Translations under genes and position numbers: made by a program | Part shown: in pieces, positions 35,243-44,473 of the stretch | How positions within the stretch are numbered: position 1 is the first letter of the stretch | Layout of the letters: each line of letters opens with the position of its first letter | DNA from: Polynucleobacter sp. MWH-Aus1W21 | GTDB lineage: Bacteria > Pseudomonadota > Gammaproteobacteria > Burkholderiales > Burkholderiaceae | DNA length: 64,000 nucleotides | NCBI RefSeq assembly: GCF_018687275.1 | Contig: NZ_CP061287.1 | Span: 186,001-250,000, forward strand | Direction: 5' to 3' | The notes under the pieces: generated by a model | Database searches by the model: none | What the model saw: the letters and a program-made list of their open reading frames with translations, nothing else | Told to the model about the DNA's origin: nothing

Positions 35243-37564
35243 ATGAGCAAAGAAAACAATAAACAGCAACAAATTGAAGCCTTAAGAGAGGCAGCCCTCC
35301 AGTACCATGAGTTTCCTACTCCGGGCAAAATTGAAATTGCCCCCACAAAGCAACTCACCAATCAACGAGATCTGGCCCTAGCGTATACGCCTGGTGTTGC
35401 TGCTCCTTGCGAAGAAATTGTTAAAGATCCAGCGAATGCTTTCAAGTACACAGCCCGCGGAAATTTAGTTGGCGTCATCACTAACGGCACTGCCGTTTTA
35501 GGTTTGGGAAATATTGGGCCCTTGGCTAGTAAGCCAGTGATGGAAGGTAAAGCAGTTCTCTTTAAGAAATTTGCTGGCATTGACGTCTTTGATATCGAAG
35601 TGAATGAAAACGATCCAGATAAGTTAGTAGAAATTATTGCGGCTCTGGAGCCAACATTCGGCGGTATTAATTTAGAAGACATTAAGGCGCCTGATTGTTT
35701 TGTAGTTGAGCGCAAGTTGCAGGCGCGCATGAAGATTCCGGTCTTCCATGATGATCAGCACGGTACTGCGATTGTGGTTGCAGCCGCTATTCTCAATGGT
35801 TTGAAGGTGGTTGGTAAAAAAGTAGAGGACGTAAAACTCGTTACTTCTGGAGCAGGTGCAGCTGCACTGGCTTGTTTAGATCTATTGGTTGATCTGGGTA
35901 TTCAGCGCAAAAATATTTGGGTAACGGACTTGGCTGGCGTTGCTTATAAAGGCCGTAAAGAGTTGATGGATCCAGAGAAGGAACCATTCTGCCAAGACAC
36001 AGACTTACGCACGCTCGATCAAGCAATTGAAGGCGCAGATATTTTCTTAGGCCTTTCTGCTGGTGGCGTTCTTAAGCAAGATATGGTGAAGAAGATGGCG
36101 CCTAAGCCATTGGTTTATGCCTTAGCAAATCCAACCCCAGAAATCTTGCCTGAAGAAGTAAAAGCAGTTCGCCCAGATGCCGTGATGGCAACTGGCCGCA
36201 CTGACTATCCTAACCAAGTCAATAACGTTTTGTGTTTCCCATTCATCTTCCGTGGCGCATTGGATGTGGGCGCAACGACCATTACTCGTGGCATGGAAGT
36301 CGCAGCGGTCAAGGCTGTGGCGGAGTTAGCTCAAGCAGAGCAGAGTGAGGTAGTAGCGTCGGTTTACGGTATTGAAAACCTTTCCTTTGGCCCGGAGTAT
36401 TTAATTCCGAAGCCATTTGATCCTCGCCTCATTACAGTGATTGCTCCAGCAGTTGCTAAGGCAGCGATGGATGATGGCGTAGCTTCACGCCCAATTAAAG
36501 ATTTCGATGCATATCGCAATCAGTTGCAACAATTTGTTTACCACTCCGGTACTTTGATGAAGCCACTGTTTAGCATTGCTAAGCGTGTACCGGCCAATCA
36601 AAAACGCATTGTGTTTGCCGAAGGTGAAGATGAGCGCGTATTGCGTGCAGTACAGATCATTATCGATGAGCATTTGGCAACACCAATTTTGATTGGGCGT
36701 CCGGCCGTGATTGAACATCGAATTGTGAAGTTCGGCCTTCGTATGAAAGCGGGCGATGACTTTGAGGTTGTTAATCCAGAGAATGATCCGCGCTACCGTG
36801 ACTTCTGGCAAACCTATCTTGGTCTTACAGAACGTAAGGGTGTGACAGAGTCTTTTGCCAAGTTAGAGATGCGTAGACGCAATAGTTTGATCGGCTCCAT
36901 CATGATTATCAAAGGCATGGCCGATGGCATGATTTGTGGAACTGTAGGTAATTCTGCAACTCATCTTAAGTATGTGGATGAAGTGGTTGGTCGTGAGGCT
37001 GGTGCCAATGTATATGGTGCGATGTCAGGTTTGATCTTGCCGGGTCGCCAAGTATTTTTGGTCGACACACACATCAATATCGACCCATCTGCCTGCGAAT
37101 TAGCCGAGCTGACTTTGATGGCTGCAAGTGAAATGCGTAAGCTGGGGCTCGTACCTAAAGTAGCGCTGCTTTCTCATTCCAATTTTGGTTCAAGCAACGC
37201 ACCATCTGCTATCAAAATGCGTGAAGTATTAGCGTTGATTCAGAAAGCAGACCCAACTTTAGAAGTTGACGGTGAAATGCATGGCGATAGTGCTTTGGAC
37301 GAAACTATTCGTGCAGGTGCGGTAACGTCATCTCCGCTAAAGGGTGATGCCAACCTTTTAGTTTTGCCAAATATTGATGCAGCAAACATTTCCTATAACT
37401 TGCTAAAAACAGCAGCGGGTAATGGCATTGCAATTGGCCCATTGTTATTGGGTGTAGCCAAACCAATTCATATTCTGACCCCAGCTGCTACTGTCCGCCG
37501 CATCGTTAATGTGACGACTTTGGCAGTTGTAGAGGCGGCAAGCAACGCTAGAGGCATTAGTTAG
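35243..37564 (+). CDS. maeB: NADP-dependent malic enzyme with phosphotransacetylase-like domain
   Basis: The 773-residue protein is the bacterial MaeB type. Residues about 1-430 form the malic enzyme (LAYTPGVAAPCEEI, FHDDQHGTAIVVAAAILNGL, nucleotide site SGAGAAALACLDLL). Residues about 440-773 form a Pta-like domain that usually acts as a regulator rather than an enzyme. It decarboxylates malate to pyruvate, yielding NADPH. The start has only a weak ribosome-binding site. A long inverted repeat follows the stop. Confidence 0.95.
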   Translation: MSKENNKQQQIEALREAALQYHEFPTPGKIEIAPTKQLTNQRDLALAYTPGVAAPCEEIVKDPANAFKYTARGNLVGVITNGTAVLGLGNIGPLASKPVMEGKAVLFKKFAGIDVFDIEVNENDPDKLVEIIAALEPTFGGINLEDIKAPDCFVVERKLQARMKIPVFHDDQHGTAIVVAAAILNGLKVVGKKVEDVKLVTSGAGAAALACLDLLVDLGIQRKNIWVTDLAGVAYKGRKELMDPEKEPFCQDTDLRTLDQAIEGADIFLGLSAGGVLKQDMVKKMAPKPLVYALANPTPEILPEEVKAVRPDAVMATGRTDYPNQVNNVLCFPFIFRGALDVGATTITRGMEVAAVKAVAELAQAEQSEVVASVYGIENLSFGPEYLIPKPFDPRLITVIAPAVAKAAMDDGVASRPIKDFDAYRNQLQQFVYHSGTLMKPLFSIAKRVPANQKRIVFAEGEDERVLRAVQIIIDEHLATPILIGRPAVIEHRIVKFGLRMKAGDDFEVVNPENDPRYRDFWQTYLGLTERKGVTESFAKLEMRRRNSLIGSIMIIKGMADGMICGTVGNSATHLKYVDEVVGREAGANVYGAMSGLILPGRQVFLVDTHINIDPSACELAELTLMAASEMRKLGLVPKVALLSHSNFGSSNAPSAIKMREVLALIQKADPTLEVDGEMHGDSALDETIRAGAVTSSPLKGDANLLVLPNIDAANISYNLLKTAAGNGIAIGPLLLGVAKPIHILTPAATVRRIVNVTTLAVVEAASNARGIS

Positions 37565-37570
37565 GCGCTT

Positions 37571-37611
37571 ATAAATTATGTAAGTTAGCAATAACTTACA
37601 TAATTTATTTC
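37571..37611. terminator. 17-base perfect inverted repeat after maeB, likely terminator
   Basis: ATAAATTATGTAAGTTA (37571-37587) and TAACTTACATAATTTAT (37592-37608) form a perfect 17-pair hairpin with a GCAA loop, followed by T-rich sequence. It is 6 bases beyond the maeB stop. The stem is AT-rich, unlike the GC-rich terminators elsewhere here, so it may also stabilise the mRNA end. Confidence 0.65.
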
Positions 37612-37692
37612 TATATAAATCAGTGCGTTACATAAAATGCACTGTATTTGGGCTTGATTTGATGACGTGTTACGGGTAACCTAGCACCCATC

Positions 37693-38313
37693 ATGAATAA
37701 TCGCTCTGAAAACAGCAATACAGCCAGTTTCGATGAACATAGCCGTGCTGAAAGTTGGGACAGCAATGATCGACTTGAAACAGAGTCATCCGCTGCCAAT
37801 ATTTATGCTGAAGGCGGGTTATCTCGTTTACAAACCTATGCAGCAAATCAAGTTTCGGGGAAAAAAGTGACAGCTTCTTGGCGTGCCGCTTTGGCCGTTC
37901 GCGATGCCGGACCGCCGGCCATGTTGCGCAGTGTGCGCCCAAATATTGTGCAATCGATTCGTGCTTTCCGTACACCTGATTTACAGGAAGCGGCAACAGA
38001 ATTGGGTCAACACTTCATTTATGCCAATTGCGCCAATGCAATGACTAAGGGTGAGGTTTTGGAATCTATTGCGATTGCTTATTCGTTTACTAAGCAACAA
38101 GCAAAAAACTACGATCCTTTGTTAGATGCTTTGACCACTACGGTTGATAAGTCTGGCCCGCAGCCTGGCTTTGTTGTGGTGCTTGAAGGTTTGCCTTGCA
38201 CTCAGAAGTTTGACAAAGAAGCGCGTGAAACTCTTTTGGATGTGTTCCGTGATGCAGTTGATTTCTGGGCTGAGCGCCGCACTCCATATCGCGTCTTCTA
38301 TTCTTTCGCCTAA
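37693..38313 (+). CDS. Barstar-family (ribonuclease inhibitor) protein
   Basis: The 206-residue protein has a variable, charged N-terminal half and a C-terminal half matching the barstar fold: HFIYANCANAMTKGEVLESIAIAY, NYDPLLDALTTTV, GFVVVLEGLP and a last strand TPYRVFYSF. Barstar inhibits the ribonuclease barnase in Bacillus. The family is common in beta-proteobacteria as a longer form whose partner is unclear. No ribonuclease toxin gene is adjacent. The gene stands alone between maeB and rsmE, bounded by hairpins on both sides. Confidence 0.75.
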   Translation: MNNRSENSNTASFDEHSRAESWDSNDRLETESSAANIYAEGGLSRLQTYAANQVSGKKVTASWRAALAVRDAGPPAMLRSVRPNIVQSIRAFRTPDLQEAATELGQHFIYANCANAMTKGEVLESIAIAYSFTKQQAKNYDPLLDALTTTVDKSGPQPGFVVVLEGLPCTQKFDKEARETLLDVFRDAVDFWAERRTPYRVFYSFA

Positions 38314-38337
38314 CAACAAAAGTCTTGGAAGTTACAT

Positions 38338-38363
38338 AAATCGCCTCTATTTGAGGCGATTTT
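38338..38363. terminator. Bidirectional terminator between the barstar gene and rsmE
   Basis: AAATCGCCTC (38338-38347) and GAGGCGATTT (38353-38362) form a 10-base perfect stem with a 5-base loop, followed by T. It overlaps the last codons of rsmE on the minus strand and lies 24 bases after the barstar stop. Confidence 0.85.
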
Positions 38364-39108
38364 GCATTTCAGGGTTCCATACGCTATGAACGGCTGTAAT
38401 GGCCACCACGCCAGCCGTTTCTGTTCTCAGCACTCGCTCACCTAGCGATACCAATTGATAGCCTGCAGCCTCTGCCTGAGCCTCTTCTTCGGGAGAGTGA
38501 CCACCTTCGGGACCAATCATTAGTACAACATCCTGAGGTTTATTTTCTATGAGCACTGTATACAAGCTTTTGGTGGCATCGGGACTTAACAGGAGCTTGA
38601 GAGCTGGTTTTGGAGTCGCCTTTAAATAGCTTTCAAATGTTTGAATGGGCTCTAGACTAGCAAAGACAGTGCGATCACATTGTTCGCAAGCTGCTTGAAT
38701 GATGCCTTCCCAGTGAGCAAGCCGTTTTTGGGCGCGCTCTAGGTCGCTTGAACGTGTCAGCTTCAAGATAGAGCGTTCACATTGCATGGGCGCGATATTT
38801 TGAGCACCAGTCTCGACTGCTTTCTCAACAATCCAGTCCATTTTGTCGCCGCCAGCCAACCCTTGGGCCAGGGTAATGGCATAAGGGGCCTCACGGTGGG
38901 TATCTTTGCGGATATCGCTTAGCTGAACTTGACCAGTTTTTCCGCTCAAAGAGAGGAGCTCTCCCTTGGCAACTTGGCCTTTTCCATCAAATACAGGGAA
39001 GGATTCCCCGGTCTGAATGCGTCGAACCCGCAAATGGTGGGCAACCTCGGGTGTGAGGGTAGTTGGCTTTTGGGATTCCCATGGTCCGGGAAGATAAAAT
39101 TGAGGCAT
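38347..39108 (-). CDS. rsmE: 16S rRNA (uracil-1498-N3)-methyltransferase
   Basis: The 253-residue SPOUT-family enzyme methylates U1498 of 16S rRNA. It shows the PUA-like N-terminal part (HHLRVRRIQTGESFPVFDG), QGLAGGDKMDWIVEKAVETGA, and the SAM-binding knot MIGPEGGHSPEEEAQA and SLGERVLRTETAGVVA. It converges with the barstar gene through a shared terminator and is divergent from tkt with 44 bases between starts. Confidence 0.95.
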   Translation of the reverse strand: MPQFYLPGPWESQKPTTLTPEVAHHLRVRRIQTGESFPVFDGKGQVAKGELLSLSGKTGQVQLSDIRKDTHREAPYAITLAQGLAGGDKMDWIVEKAVETGAQNIAPMQCERSILKLTRSSDLERAQKRLAHWEGIIQAACEQCDRTVFASLEPIQTFESYLKATPKPALKLLLSPDATKSLYTVLIENKPQDVVLMIGPEGGHSPEEEAQAEAAGYQLVSLGERVLRTETAGVVAITAVHSVWNPEMQNRLK

Positions 39109-39152
39109 TACTGAAATATAGCCAATTTATTTTCCTCGAGACCACTTTTACG

Positions 39153-41144
39153 ATGTCAAACCTTCAAATTCGCATGGCCAATGCCATTCGCGCTTTATCC
39201 ATGGATGCAGTACAGCAGGCAAATTCAGGTCACCCTGGTATGCCAATGGGTATGGCAGATATTGCTGTAGGTCTTTGGAACGAACATTTAAAACACAATC
39301 CAACCGATCCGCATTGGATTGATCGTGATCGTTTCGTTTTATCCAATGGTCACGGCTCAATGTTGTTGTATTCACTCTTGCATCTTTCTGGCTATGACTT
39401 GCCAATTGAAGAGTTGAAAAATTTCCGTCAATTGCATAGCAAGACACCGGGGCACCCTGAATATGGAATCACTCCTGGAGTAGAAACAACTACTGGCCCA
39501 TTGGGACAGGGAATTTCGAACGCTGTTGGTATGGCGCTTGCTGAAAAATTATTAGCCGAAGAATTTAATCGTCCTGGACACAACATCATTGATCACTACA
39601 CCTATGTATTTTTAGGTGACGGTTGTTTGATGGAAGGTATTAGCCATGAAGTTTGTTCTTTGGCTGGCACGCTCAAGCTAAATAAGTTAATTGCATTGTG
39701 GGATGACAACGGTATCTCAATTGATGGCAAAGTTGTTTCTTGGTTTAACGAAGATACGCCTAAGCGTTTTGAGGCCTATGGCTGGAATGTGATTCGTGCT
39801 GTAGATGGCCACGATGCAGAGGCTGTAGCTGCCGCGATAGCTAAGGCTAAAAAGAGCGATAAGCCAACACTCATCTGTTGCAAGACCGCGATTGGCCAAG
39901 GCTCGCCGAATATGGCTGGTAGCGATAAGGTACACGGTTCACCATTAGGCGCTGCTGAGATTGCAGCAACGCGTGTTGCTTTGAACTGGCCTTATGCTCC
40001 ATTTGAAATTCCGAAAGATATTTATGCGGCATGGGATTTCAAGAAACGTGGTCAAGCAGCTGAGCATGAGTGGAATAAAGAATTTCAGAAATATAAAAAC
40101 AAATTCCCAGAGCTTGCATCTGAATTGCAGCGCCGCATGGAAGGTGAATTGTCAAAAGACTTTTCATCTACATTAAATGCTTATTTAAAGACTTGCCAAA
40201 CTAAAGCTGAGACCATTGCTACTCGTAAAGCAAGTCAAAATGCGATTGAAGCTTTGGCGCCAGCGTTGCCAGAATTTATGGGCGGCTCTGCTGACTTAAC
40301 TGGCTCAAACTTAACGAATTGGTCTACATGTAAGCCTGTTCGTGGTGATCAGTGGGGTAACCACATTAACTACGGTGTGCGTGAATTTGGTATGAGCGCC
40401 ATCATGAATGGCATTGCCTTGCATGGTGGTTACATTCCATTTGGTGGCACCTTCTTAACCTTCTCTGATTACAGCCGAAACGCCTTGCGTATGGCTGCCT
40501 TGATGAAGTTGCGTAGCATTTTTGTCTTTACGCATGACTCAATTGGCTTGGGTGAAGATGGTCCAACCCATCAGTCTGCAGAGCATGTTGCCAGCTTACG
40601 CCTTATTCCGAACCTCATGGTTTGGCGTCCTTGTGATACCACTGAGAGCGCTGTGGCTTGGGGCTCTGCTATTGAGCGCAAGCATGGTCCTAGCGCCTTG
40701 ATCTTTAGTCGTCAGAATTGCCCATTTGTCTCCCGCACTCCTGCACAAATTAAAGAGATTGCTCGCGGTGGTTATGTGTTGCGTGATCCGTCTGGCAAGA
40801 TTGATGCGGTGATTATTGCTACTGGTTCTGAAATTGCTCTCGCTTTGCAAACAGCGCATCAGTTAGAAAAAGAAGGCTTAGGAGTTCGTGTTGTATCGAT
40901 ACCTTCAACTACTGTCTTTGATCAACAGGATGCTGCATACAAAGCAAAAGTATTGCCAGCCAATATTCCACGCATTGCAGTTGAAGCAGGCGTAAGTGAT
41001 TTCTGGTGGAAGTATGGTTGTGCGGCAGTGCATGGCGTTGACACCTTTGGTGAATCTGCGCCTGCCCCGCAACTCTATGATTACTTTGGTCTAACAGCTG
41101 ATCAAATAGCGAAGACAGTTAAACAATGCATCGCAAAGAAGTAA
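39153..41144 (+). CDS. tkt: Transketolase
   Basis: The 663-residue thiamine-diphosphate enzyme transfers two-carbon units in the pentose phosphate pathway. It begins MSNLQIRMANAIRALSMDAV and shows NSGHPGMPMGMADIAVGLW, the TPP motif GDGCLMEGISHE with downstream Asn, and the C-terminal HDSIGLGEDGPTHQ segment. I chose ATG 39153; an in-frame ATG at 39063 would add 30 residues overlapping the rsmE start and has no family match. gap follows after 41 bases. Confidence 0.95.
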   Translation: MSNLQIRMANAIRALSMDAVQQANSGHPGMPMGMADIAVGLWNEHLKHNPTDPHWIDRDRFVLSNGHGSMLLYSLLHLSGYDLPIEELKNFRQLHSKTPGHPEYGITPGVETTTGPLGQGISNAVGMALAEKLLAEEFNRPGHNIIDHYTYVFLGDGCLMEGISHEVCSLAGTLKLNKLIALWDDNGISIDGKVVSWFNEDTPKRFEAYGWNVIRAVDGHDAEAVAAAIAKAKKSDKPTLICCKTAIGQGSPNMAGSDKVHGSPLGAAEIAATRVALNWPYAPFEIPKDIYAAWDFKKRGQAAEHEWNKEFQKYKNKFPELASELQRRMEGELSKDFSSTLNAYLKTCQTKAETIATRKASQNAIEALAPALPEFMGGSADLTGSNLTNWSTCKPVRGDQWGNHINYGVREFGMSAIMNGIALHGGYIPFGGTFLTFSDYSRNALRMAALMKLRSIFVFTHDSIGLGEDGPTHQSAEHVASLRLIPNLMVWRPCDTTESAVAWGSAIERKHGPSALIFSRQNCPFVSRTPAQIKEIARGGYVLRDPSGKIDAVIIATGSEIALALQTAHQLEKEGLGVRVVSIPSTTVFDQQDAAYKAKVLPANIPRIAVEAGVSDFWWKYGCAAVHGVDTFGESAPAPQLYDYFGLTADQIAKTVKQCIAKK

Positions 41145-41185
41145 TTTAAATGCGAAATAAATTCAATATTAGTAAGGGGAAATAA

Positions 41186-42214
41186 ATGACAATTCGTGTC
41201 GCAATTAATGGTTATGGACGTATCGGCCGCATGGTATTGCGTGCCCTGTATGAAGATCAAGTCAATGGCAAGCCACGTCGTGATATCAAGATTGTTGCGA
41301 TTAATGCGATGGGCGATATTGCCATTAATGCTCACTTGACTCAATACGATTCAGCACACGGCCGCTTCCCAGCTGAGGTCTCGGTAGATGGTGATTGCAT
41401 GTTAGTTAATGGTGATCGTATCAAGATGTTCTGTACACGTAATCCTGCAGAAACTCCCTGGGGTGAATTAGGTGTTGATTTAGTTTTAGAGTGCACAGGT
41501 AAGTTCACTTCTAAAGAAAAAGCGATGATTCATATTGAGCAGGGCGCGAAGAAAGTATTGATTTCTGCTCCAGGTGAAAAGGATGTGGATGCAACGATTG
41601 TGTATGGCGTAAACCAAAACGTGTTGAAGCCAAGCGATGTTGTTGTATCAAATGCTAGTTGCACAACAAACTGTTTGGCTCCTCTGGTGAAGCCGCTCTT
41701 GGAGAAGATCGGTATTGAGTCTGGTTTGATGACAACGATTCATGCGTTTACAAACGATCAAGTGTTGACTGACGTTTATCACAAGGATATGCGTCGTGCG
41801 CGTTCTGCTGTTACCAGCATGATCCCAACAAAAACTGGTGCAGCTAAAGCCGTTGGTTTAGTGTTGCCAGCATTGGCAGGTCGTTTTGATGGTTTCGCAA
41901 TGCGTGTGCCAGTGATCAACGTTTCTGTTGTGGACCTCACTTTTGCTGCAAGCCGCGCTACTAGCGTGGACGAGGTGAACTCGATTCTCAAGGCGGCCAG
42001 CGAGGGCGAACTCAAAGGCATTTTGGGCTTCAATACATTGCCATTGGTATCAATCGACTTTAACCACGACCCTCGCCCAAGTATTTATGACGCATCGCAA
42101 ACTCGCGTTTCAGCAGACGGCAAGTTGGTGAAGGTATTGGCCTGGTATGACAACGAGTGGGGTTATTCAGTCCAAATGCTCAATGCTGCCGAAGCATTAA
42201 TGGCTGTAAAGTAA
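41186..42214 (+). CDS. gap: Glyceraldehyde-3-phosphate dehydrogenase
   Basis: The 342-residue enzyme oxidises glyceraldehyde 3-phosphate with NAD(P). The N-terminal Rossmann start is AINGYGRIGRMVLRAL and the catalytic cysteine lies in SNASCTTNCLAPLVKPL. YDNEWGYSVQML is near the end. GTAAGGGGAAAT precedes the start. It is probably cotranscribed with tkt and ends at a strong terminator; pgk does not follow. Confidence 0.96.
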   Translation: MTIRVAINGYGRIGRMVLRALYEDQVNGKPRRDIKIVAINAMGDIAINAHLTQYDSAHGRFPAEVSVDGDCMLVNGDRIKMFCTRNPAETPWGELGVDLVLECTGKFTSKEKAMIHIEQGAKKVLISAPGEKDVDATIVYGVNQNVLKPSDVVVSNASCTTNCLAPLVKPLLEKIGIESGLMTTIHAFTNDQVLTDVYHKDMRRARSAVTSMIPTKTGAAKAVGLVLPALAGRFDGFAMRVPVINVSVVDLTFAASRATSVDEVNSILKAASEGELKGILGFNTLPLVSIDFNHDPRPSIYDASQTRVSADGKLVKVLAWYDNEWGYSVQMLNAAEALMAVK

Positions 42215-42285
42215 GGAAAAGTATCTAAGAGCAGCTAAAAGTTGCTAAAAAACGCTTAAATCTTCTTTTTAAGCTTAGTTATGCG

Positions 42286-42314
42286 AAAAAAGACCTCAAA
42301 TCGAGGTCTTTTTT
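42286..42314. terminator. Bidirectional terminator between gap and fur
   Basis: AAAAAAGACCTC (42286-42297), loop AAATC, GAGGTCTTTTTT (42303-42314). The A run and T run on the two flanks allow use in both directions, stopping gap (+) and fur (-). Confidence 0.92.
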
Positions 42315-42336
42315 GCTTTTGAGGGGCTAAATCAGC

Positions 42337-42789
42337 CTATTTTGCTTGTTTATTGCGGCAATTTTTCTTCTGGCATTGGCCATACATAGCTAAAGAGTGT
42401 TCTTGGAGCTTAAATCCAAGGTTTTTGGCAATATCACGCTGCCTTTTTTCTATGGCTTCATCTACAAATTCTTCTACATGGCCACAATCAATACATACCA
42501 AGTGGTCATGATGCTGCCCCTCATTAAGCTCATAGATAGCTCTACTATCACCTTTGCTGGATTCAAAATGACTGCGCAGGAGTAGGCCGGCTTGCTCAAA
42601 TTGGGTAAGAACTCGATAAACAGTGGCCAGGCCGATCTCTTTATCGTCTTTGGCTAGCGCCATAAAAACGTCTTCAGCGCTAAAGTGGGTGCCACCATTT
42701 TGATGAAAAAAATCCAGGATTTTCATCCGAGGCCCTGTTGCTTTCAGGCCAATATCACGTAAATTTTCAGGGGTAGGGATTTGGGTCAT
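42337..42789 (-). CDS. fur: Ferric uptake regulator
   Basis: The 150-residue metal-sensing repressor has the winged helix (LATVYRVLTQFEQAGLL), the HHDHLVCIDCGHVEEF metal site and a second C-terminal CQKKNC pair. Fur represses iron-uptake genes when Fe2+ is bound. I chose ATG 42789 (MTQIPTPENLRDIGLKATG). The longer reading to 42840 has no family match and overlaps the start of bamE. It is divergent from bamE, the conserved arrangement. Confidence 0.95.
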   Translation of the reverse strand: MTQIPTPENLRDIGLKATGPRMKILDFFHQNGGTHFSAEDVFMALAKDDKEIGLATVYRVLTQFEQAGLLLRSHFESSKGDSRAIYELNEGQHHDHLVCIDCGHVEEFVDEAIEKRQRDIAKNLGFKLQEHSLAMYGQCQKKNCRNKQAK

Positions 42790-42838
42790 ATATATGGCAT
42801 TGGGAGCTAAAATCAATGTCTTAATGATACGGCCAGCC

Positions 42839-43558
42839 ATGCAAAATTGCCTTGAACTTTTTACTCGCTTTTTGAATCCAGTTTTAAGGGGTGTTTATTC
42901 CCCTATTCGACTGGGGGCTATGGCTCTCATCCTATTTGGTTTGATGGGAGTGGTTGGCTGCACTTCTGCGGTTGATGATACTCAGCGCGCTTGGGTGAAC
43001 AAGATTTTTAGACCTTATGTTCCTGATGTCGTGCAAGGCAACTTTATTTCTAGCGAGCAGTATGCAAAGCTTCAGCTTGGCATGAATCGCGAACAGGTGC
43101 GTCAGATTTTAGGCACACCATTGTTAGCGAGTTACTTCCACGCAAATCGCTGGGATTACATTTTTGAATTTAAGCGTTCCGGTCAACCTATTGGTAAAGA
43201 GCGTCATGTCACTGTATTTTTTGATGGTGACAAAGTGGTGAAGTTTGAGGGTGATGCACTGCCAACTGAGGTGGAGTTAGTGGCGGAGATTGATAACTAT
43301 GCCAAAACAAAGCGTTCATTCTGGGATGTTATTACTGGGTCCAATAAGCCGCCGGTTACCCCACCATTACAGAGTCCAGAATTGTTGGTTCCAAGTAAGA
43401 CCGATAACTTAGCTGCTGGCGCAGCAATACCTCCAGCACCAAGCAGCGGTTCATTCTGGGACTTTTTTGGCTCTTCAAAAAATGACTCTGCTGCACAGTC
43501 TCCGCAGCTAGGGCCTGGCACTTTAAATGATGTGCCAAAGGCAGCGGATTCTAAATAG
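42839..43558 (+). CDS. bamE: Outer-membrane assembly lipoprotein BamE
   Basis: The protein has 239 residues from the ATG at 42839. A lipoprotein signal (hydrophobic stretch ending LMGVVGC) is followed by the BamE/SmpA domain: QGNFISSEQYAKLQLGMNREQVRQILGTPL and FHANRWDYIFEF. It belongs to the Bam complex that inserts beta-barrel proteins. The C-terminal 90 residues are a proline/serine-rich extension beyond the usual domain, with two copies of a SFWD segment (RSFWDVITGSNK and GSFWDFFGSSKN). The start could also be 42794 or 42920. Confidence 0.88.
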   Translation: MQNCLELFTRFLNPVLRGVYSPIRLGAMALILFGLMGVVGCTSAVDDTQRAWVNKIFRPYVPDVVQGNFISSEQYAKLQLGMNREQVRQILGTPLLASYFHANRWDYIFEFKRSGQPIGKERHVTVFFDGDKVVKFEGDALPTEVELVAEIDNYAKTKRSFWDVITGSNKPPVTPPLQSPELLVPSKTDNLAAGAAIPPAPSSGSFWDFFGSSKNDSAAQSPQLGPGTLNDVPKAADSK

Positions 43559-43627
43559 TAGAACTCACTTTTGTACTGATGCCAAGGTCAACGTTTTGGC
43601 TCACTTGAATAAGAAGCGAAGAAGGAT

Positions 43628-44431
43628 ATGATGAAGATTGCAATTGCAGGCGCAACAGGCCGTATGGGTAAGATGTTGATTGAAGCTGTCCTCAATACAA
43701 CTGACGCGCAATTAGTGGGCGCGCTTGAACATACTTCCTGCCCACAACTGGGTGAAGATGCTGGCGCATTCTTGGGAAAAAAGACTGGCGTACTAATTTC
43801 TGCTGATGTGGCTCAGGTATTGGCTGACGCGCAGTTCTTGATCGACTTCACTAGACCGGAAGGCACAATGGCTCATTTAGCTATTGCCGAAAAGACTGGT
43901 ACCAAAATGATTATTGGCACTACTGGCCTAACTGTCGATCAAATCGCAAGCTTGAAAAAAGCTTCGTCAAAATTAGCAATCGTGTTTGCTCCGAATATGA
44001 GTGTTGGAGTTAATGCTACTTTTAAGCTCCTCGAGATTGCAGCCAAGATGCTCAATCAAGGTTATGACATTGAGATTATTGAAGCCCATCATAAGCATAA
44101 GGTGGATGCTCCTTCCGGCACAGCCCTCAAGATGGGTGAAGTGATCGCGGATGCGTTGGGTGAAAAATTGGATGACGTTGCAGTCTATGCACGTGAAGGA
44201 CATACCGGTGAGCGCAAAGAAGGCTCGATTGGTTTTGCAACTATTCGTGGTGGCGATATCGTAGGTGATCACACTGTGTTGTTTGCTGGTGATGGCGAGC
44301 GCATTGAAATTAGTCACAAGTCTTCAAGTCGTCAGTCTTATGCGCAAGGATCATTGCGCGCTGCCCGTTTCTTGCAAAGCCAAAGTAATGGCTTATTTGA
44401 TATGCAAGACGTTCTTGGCTTACGCAAATAA
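43628..44431 (+). CDS. dapB: 4-hydroxy-tetrahydrodipicolinate reductase
   Basis: The 267-residue enzyme acts in lysine and diaminopimelate synthesis. It shows the dinucleotide motif IAGATGRMGKML, VIDFT-type FLIDFTRPEGT, GTTGL, and the catalytic IEAHHKHKVDAPSGTALKMGE. AAGGAT precedes the start; two ATG codons are adjacent at 43628 and 43631. It lies between bamE and leuS. Confidence 0.96.
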   Translation: MMKIAIAGATGRMGKMLIEAVLNTTDAQLVGALEHTSCPQLGEDAGAFLGKKTGVLISADVAQVLADAQFLIDFTRPEGTMAHLAIAEKTGTKMIIGTTGLTVDQIASLKKASSKLAIVFAPNMSVGVNATFKLLEIAAKMLNQGYDIEIIEAHHKHKVDAPSGTALKMGEVIADALGEKLDDVAVYAREGHTGERKEGSIGFATIRGGDIVGDHTVLFAGDGERIEISHKSSSRQSYAQGSLRAARFLQSQSNGLFDMQDVLGLRK

Positions 44432-44473
44432 TTAGTTAATCAATTAAAAATAGAAGAAAAGAGTTGTCGCAGA

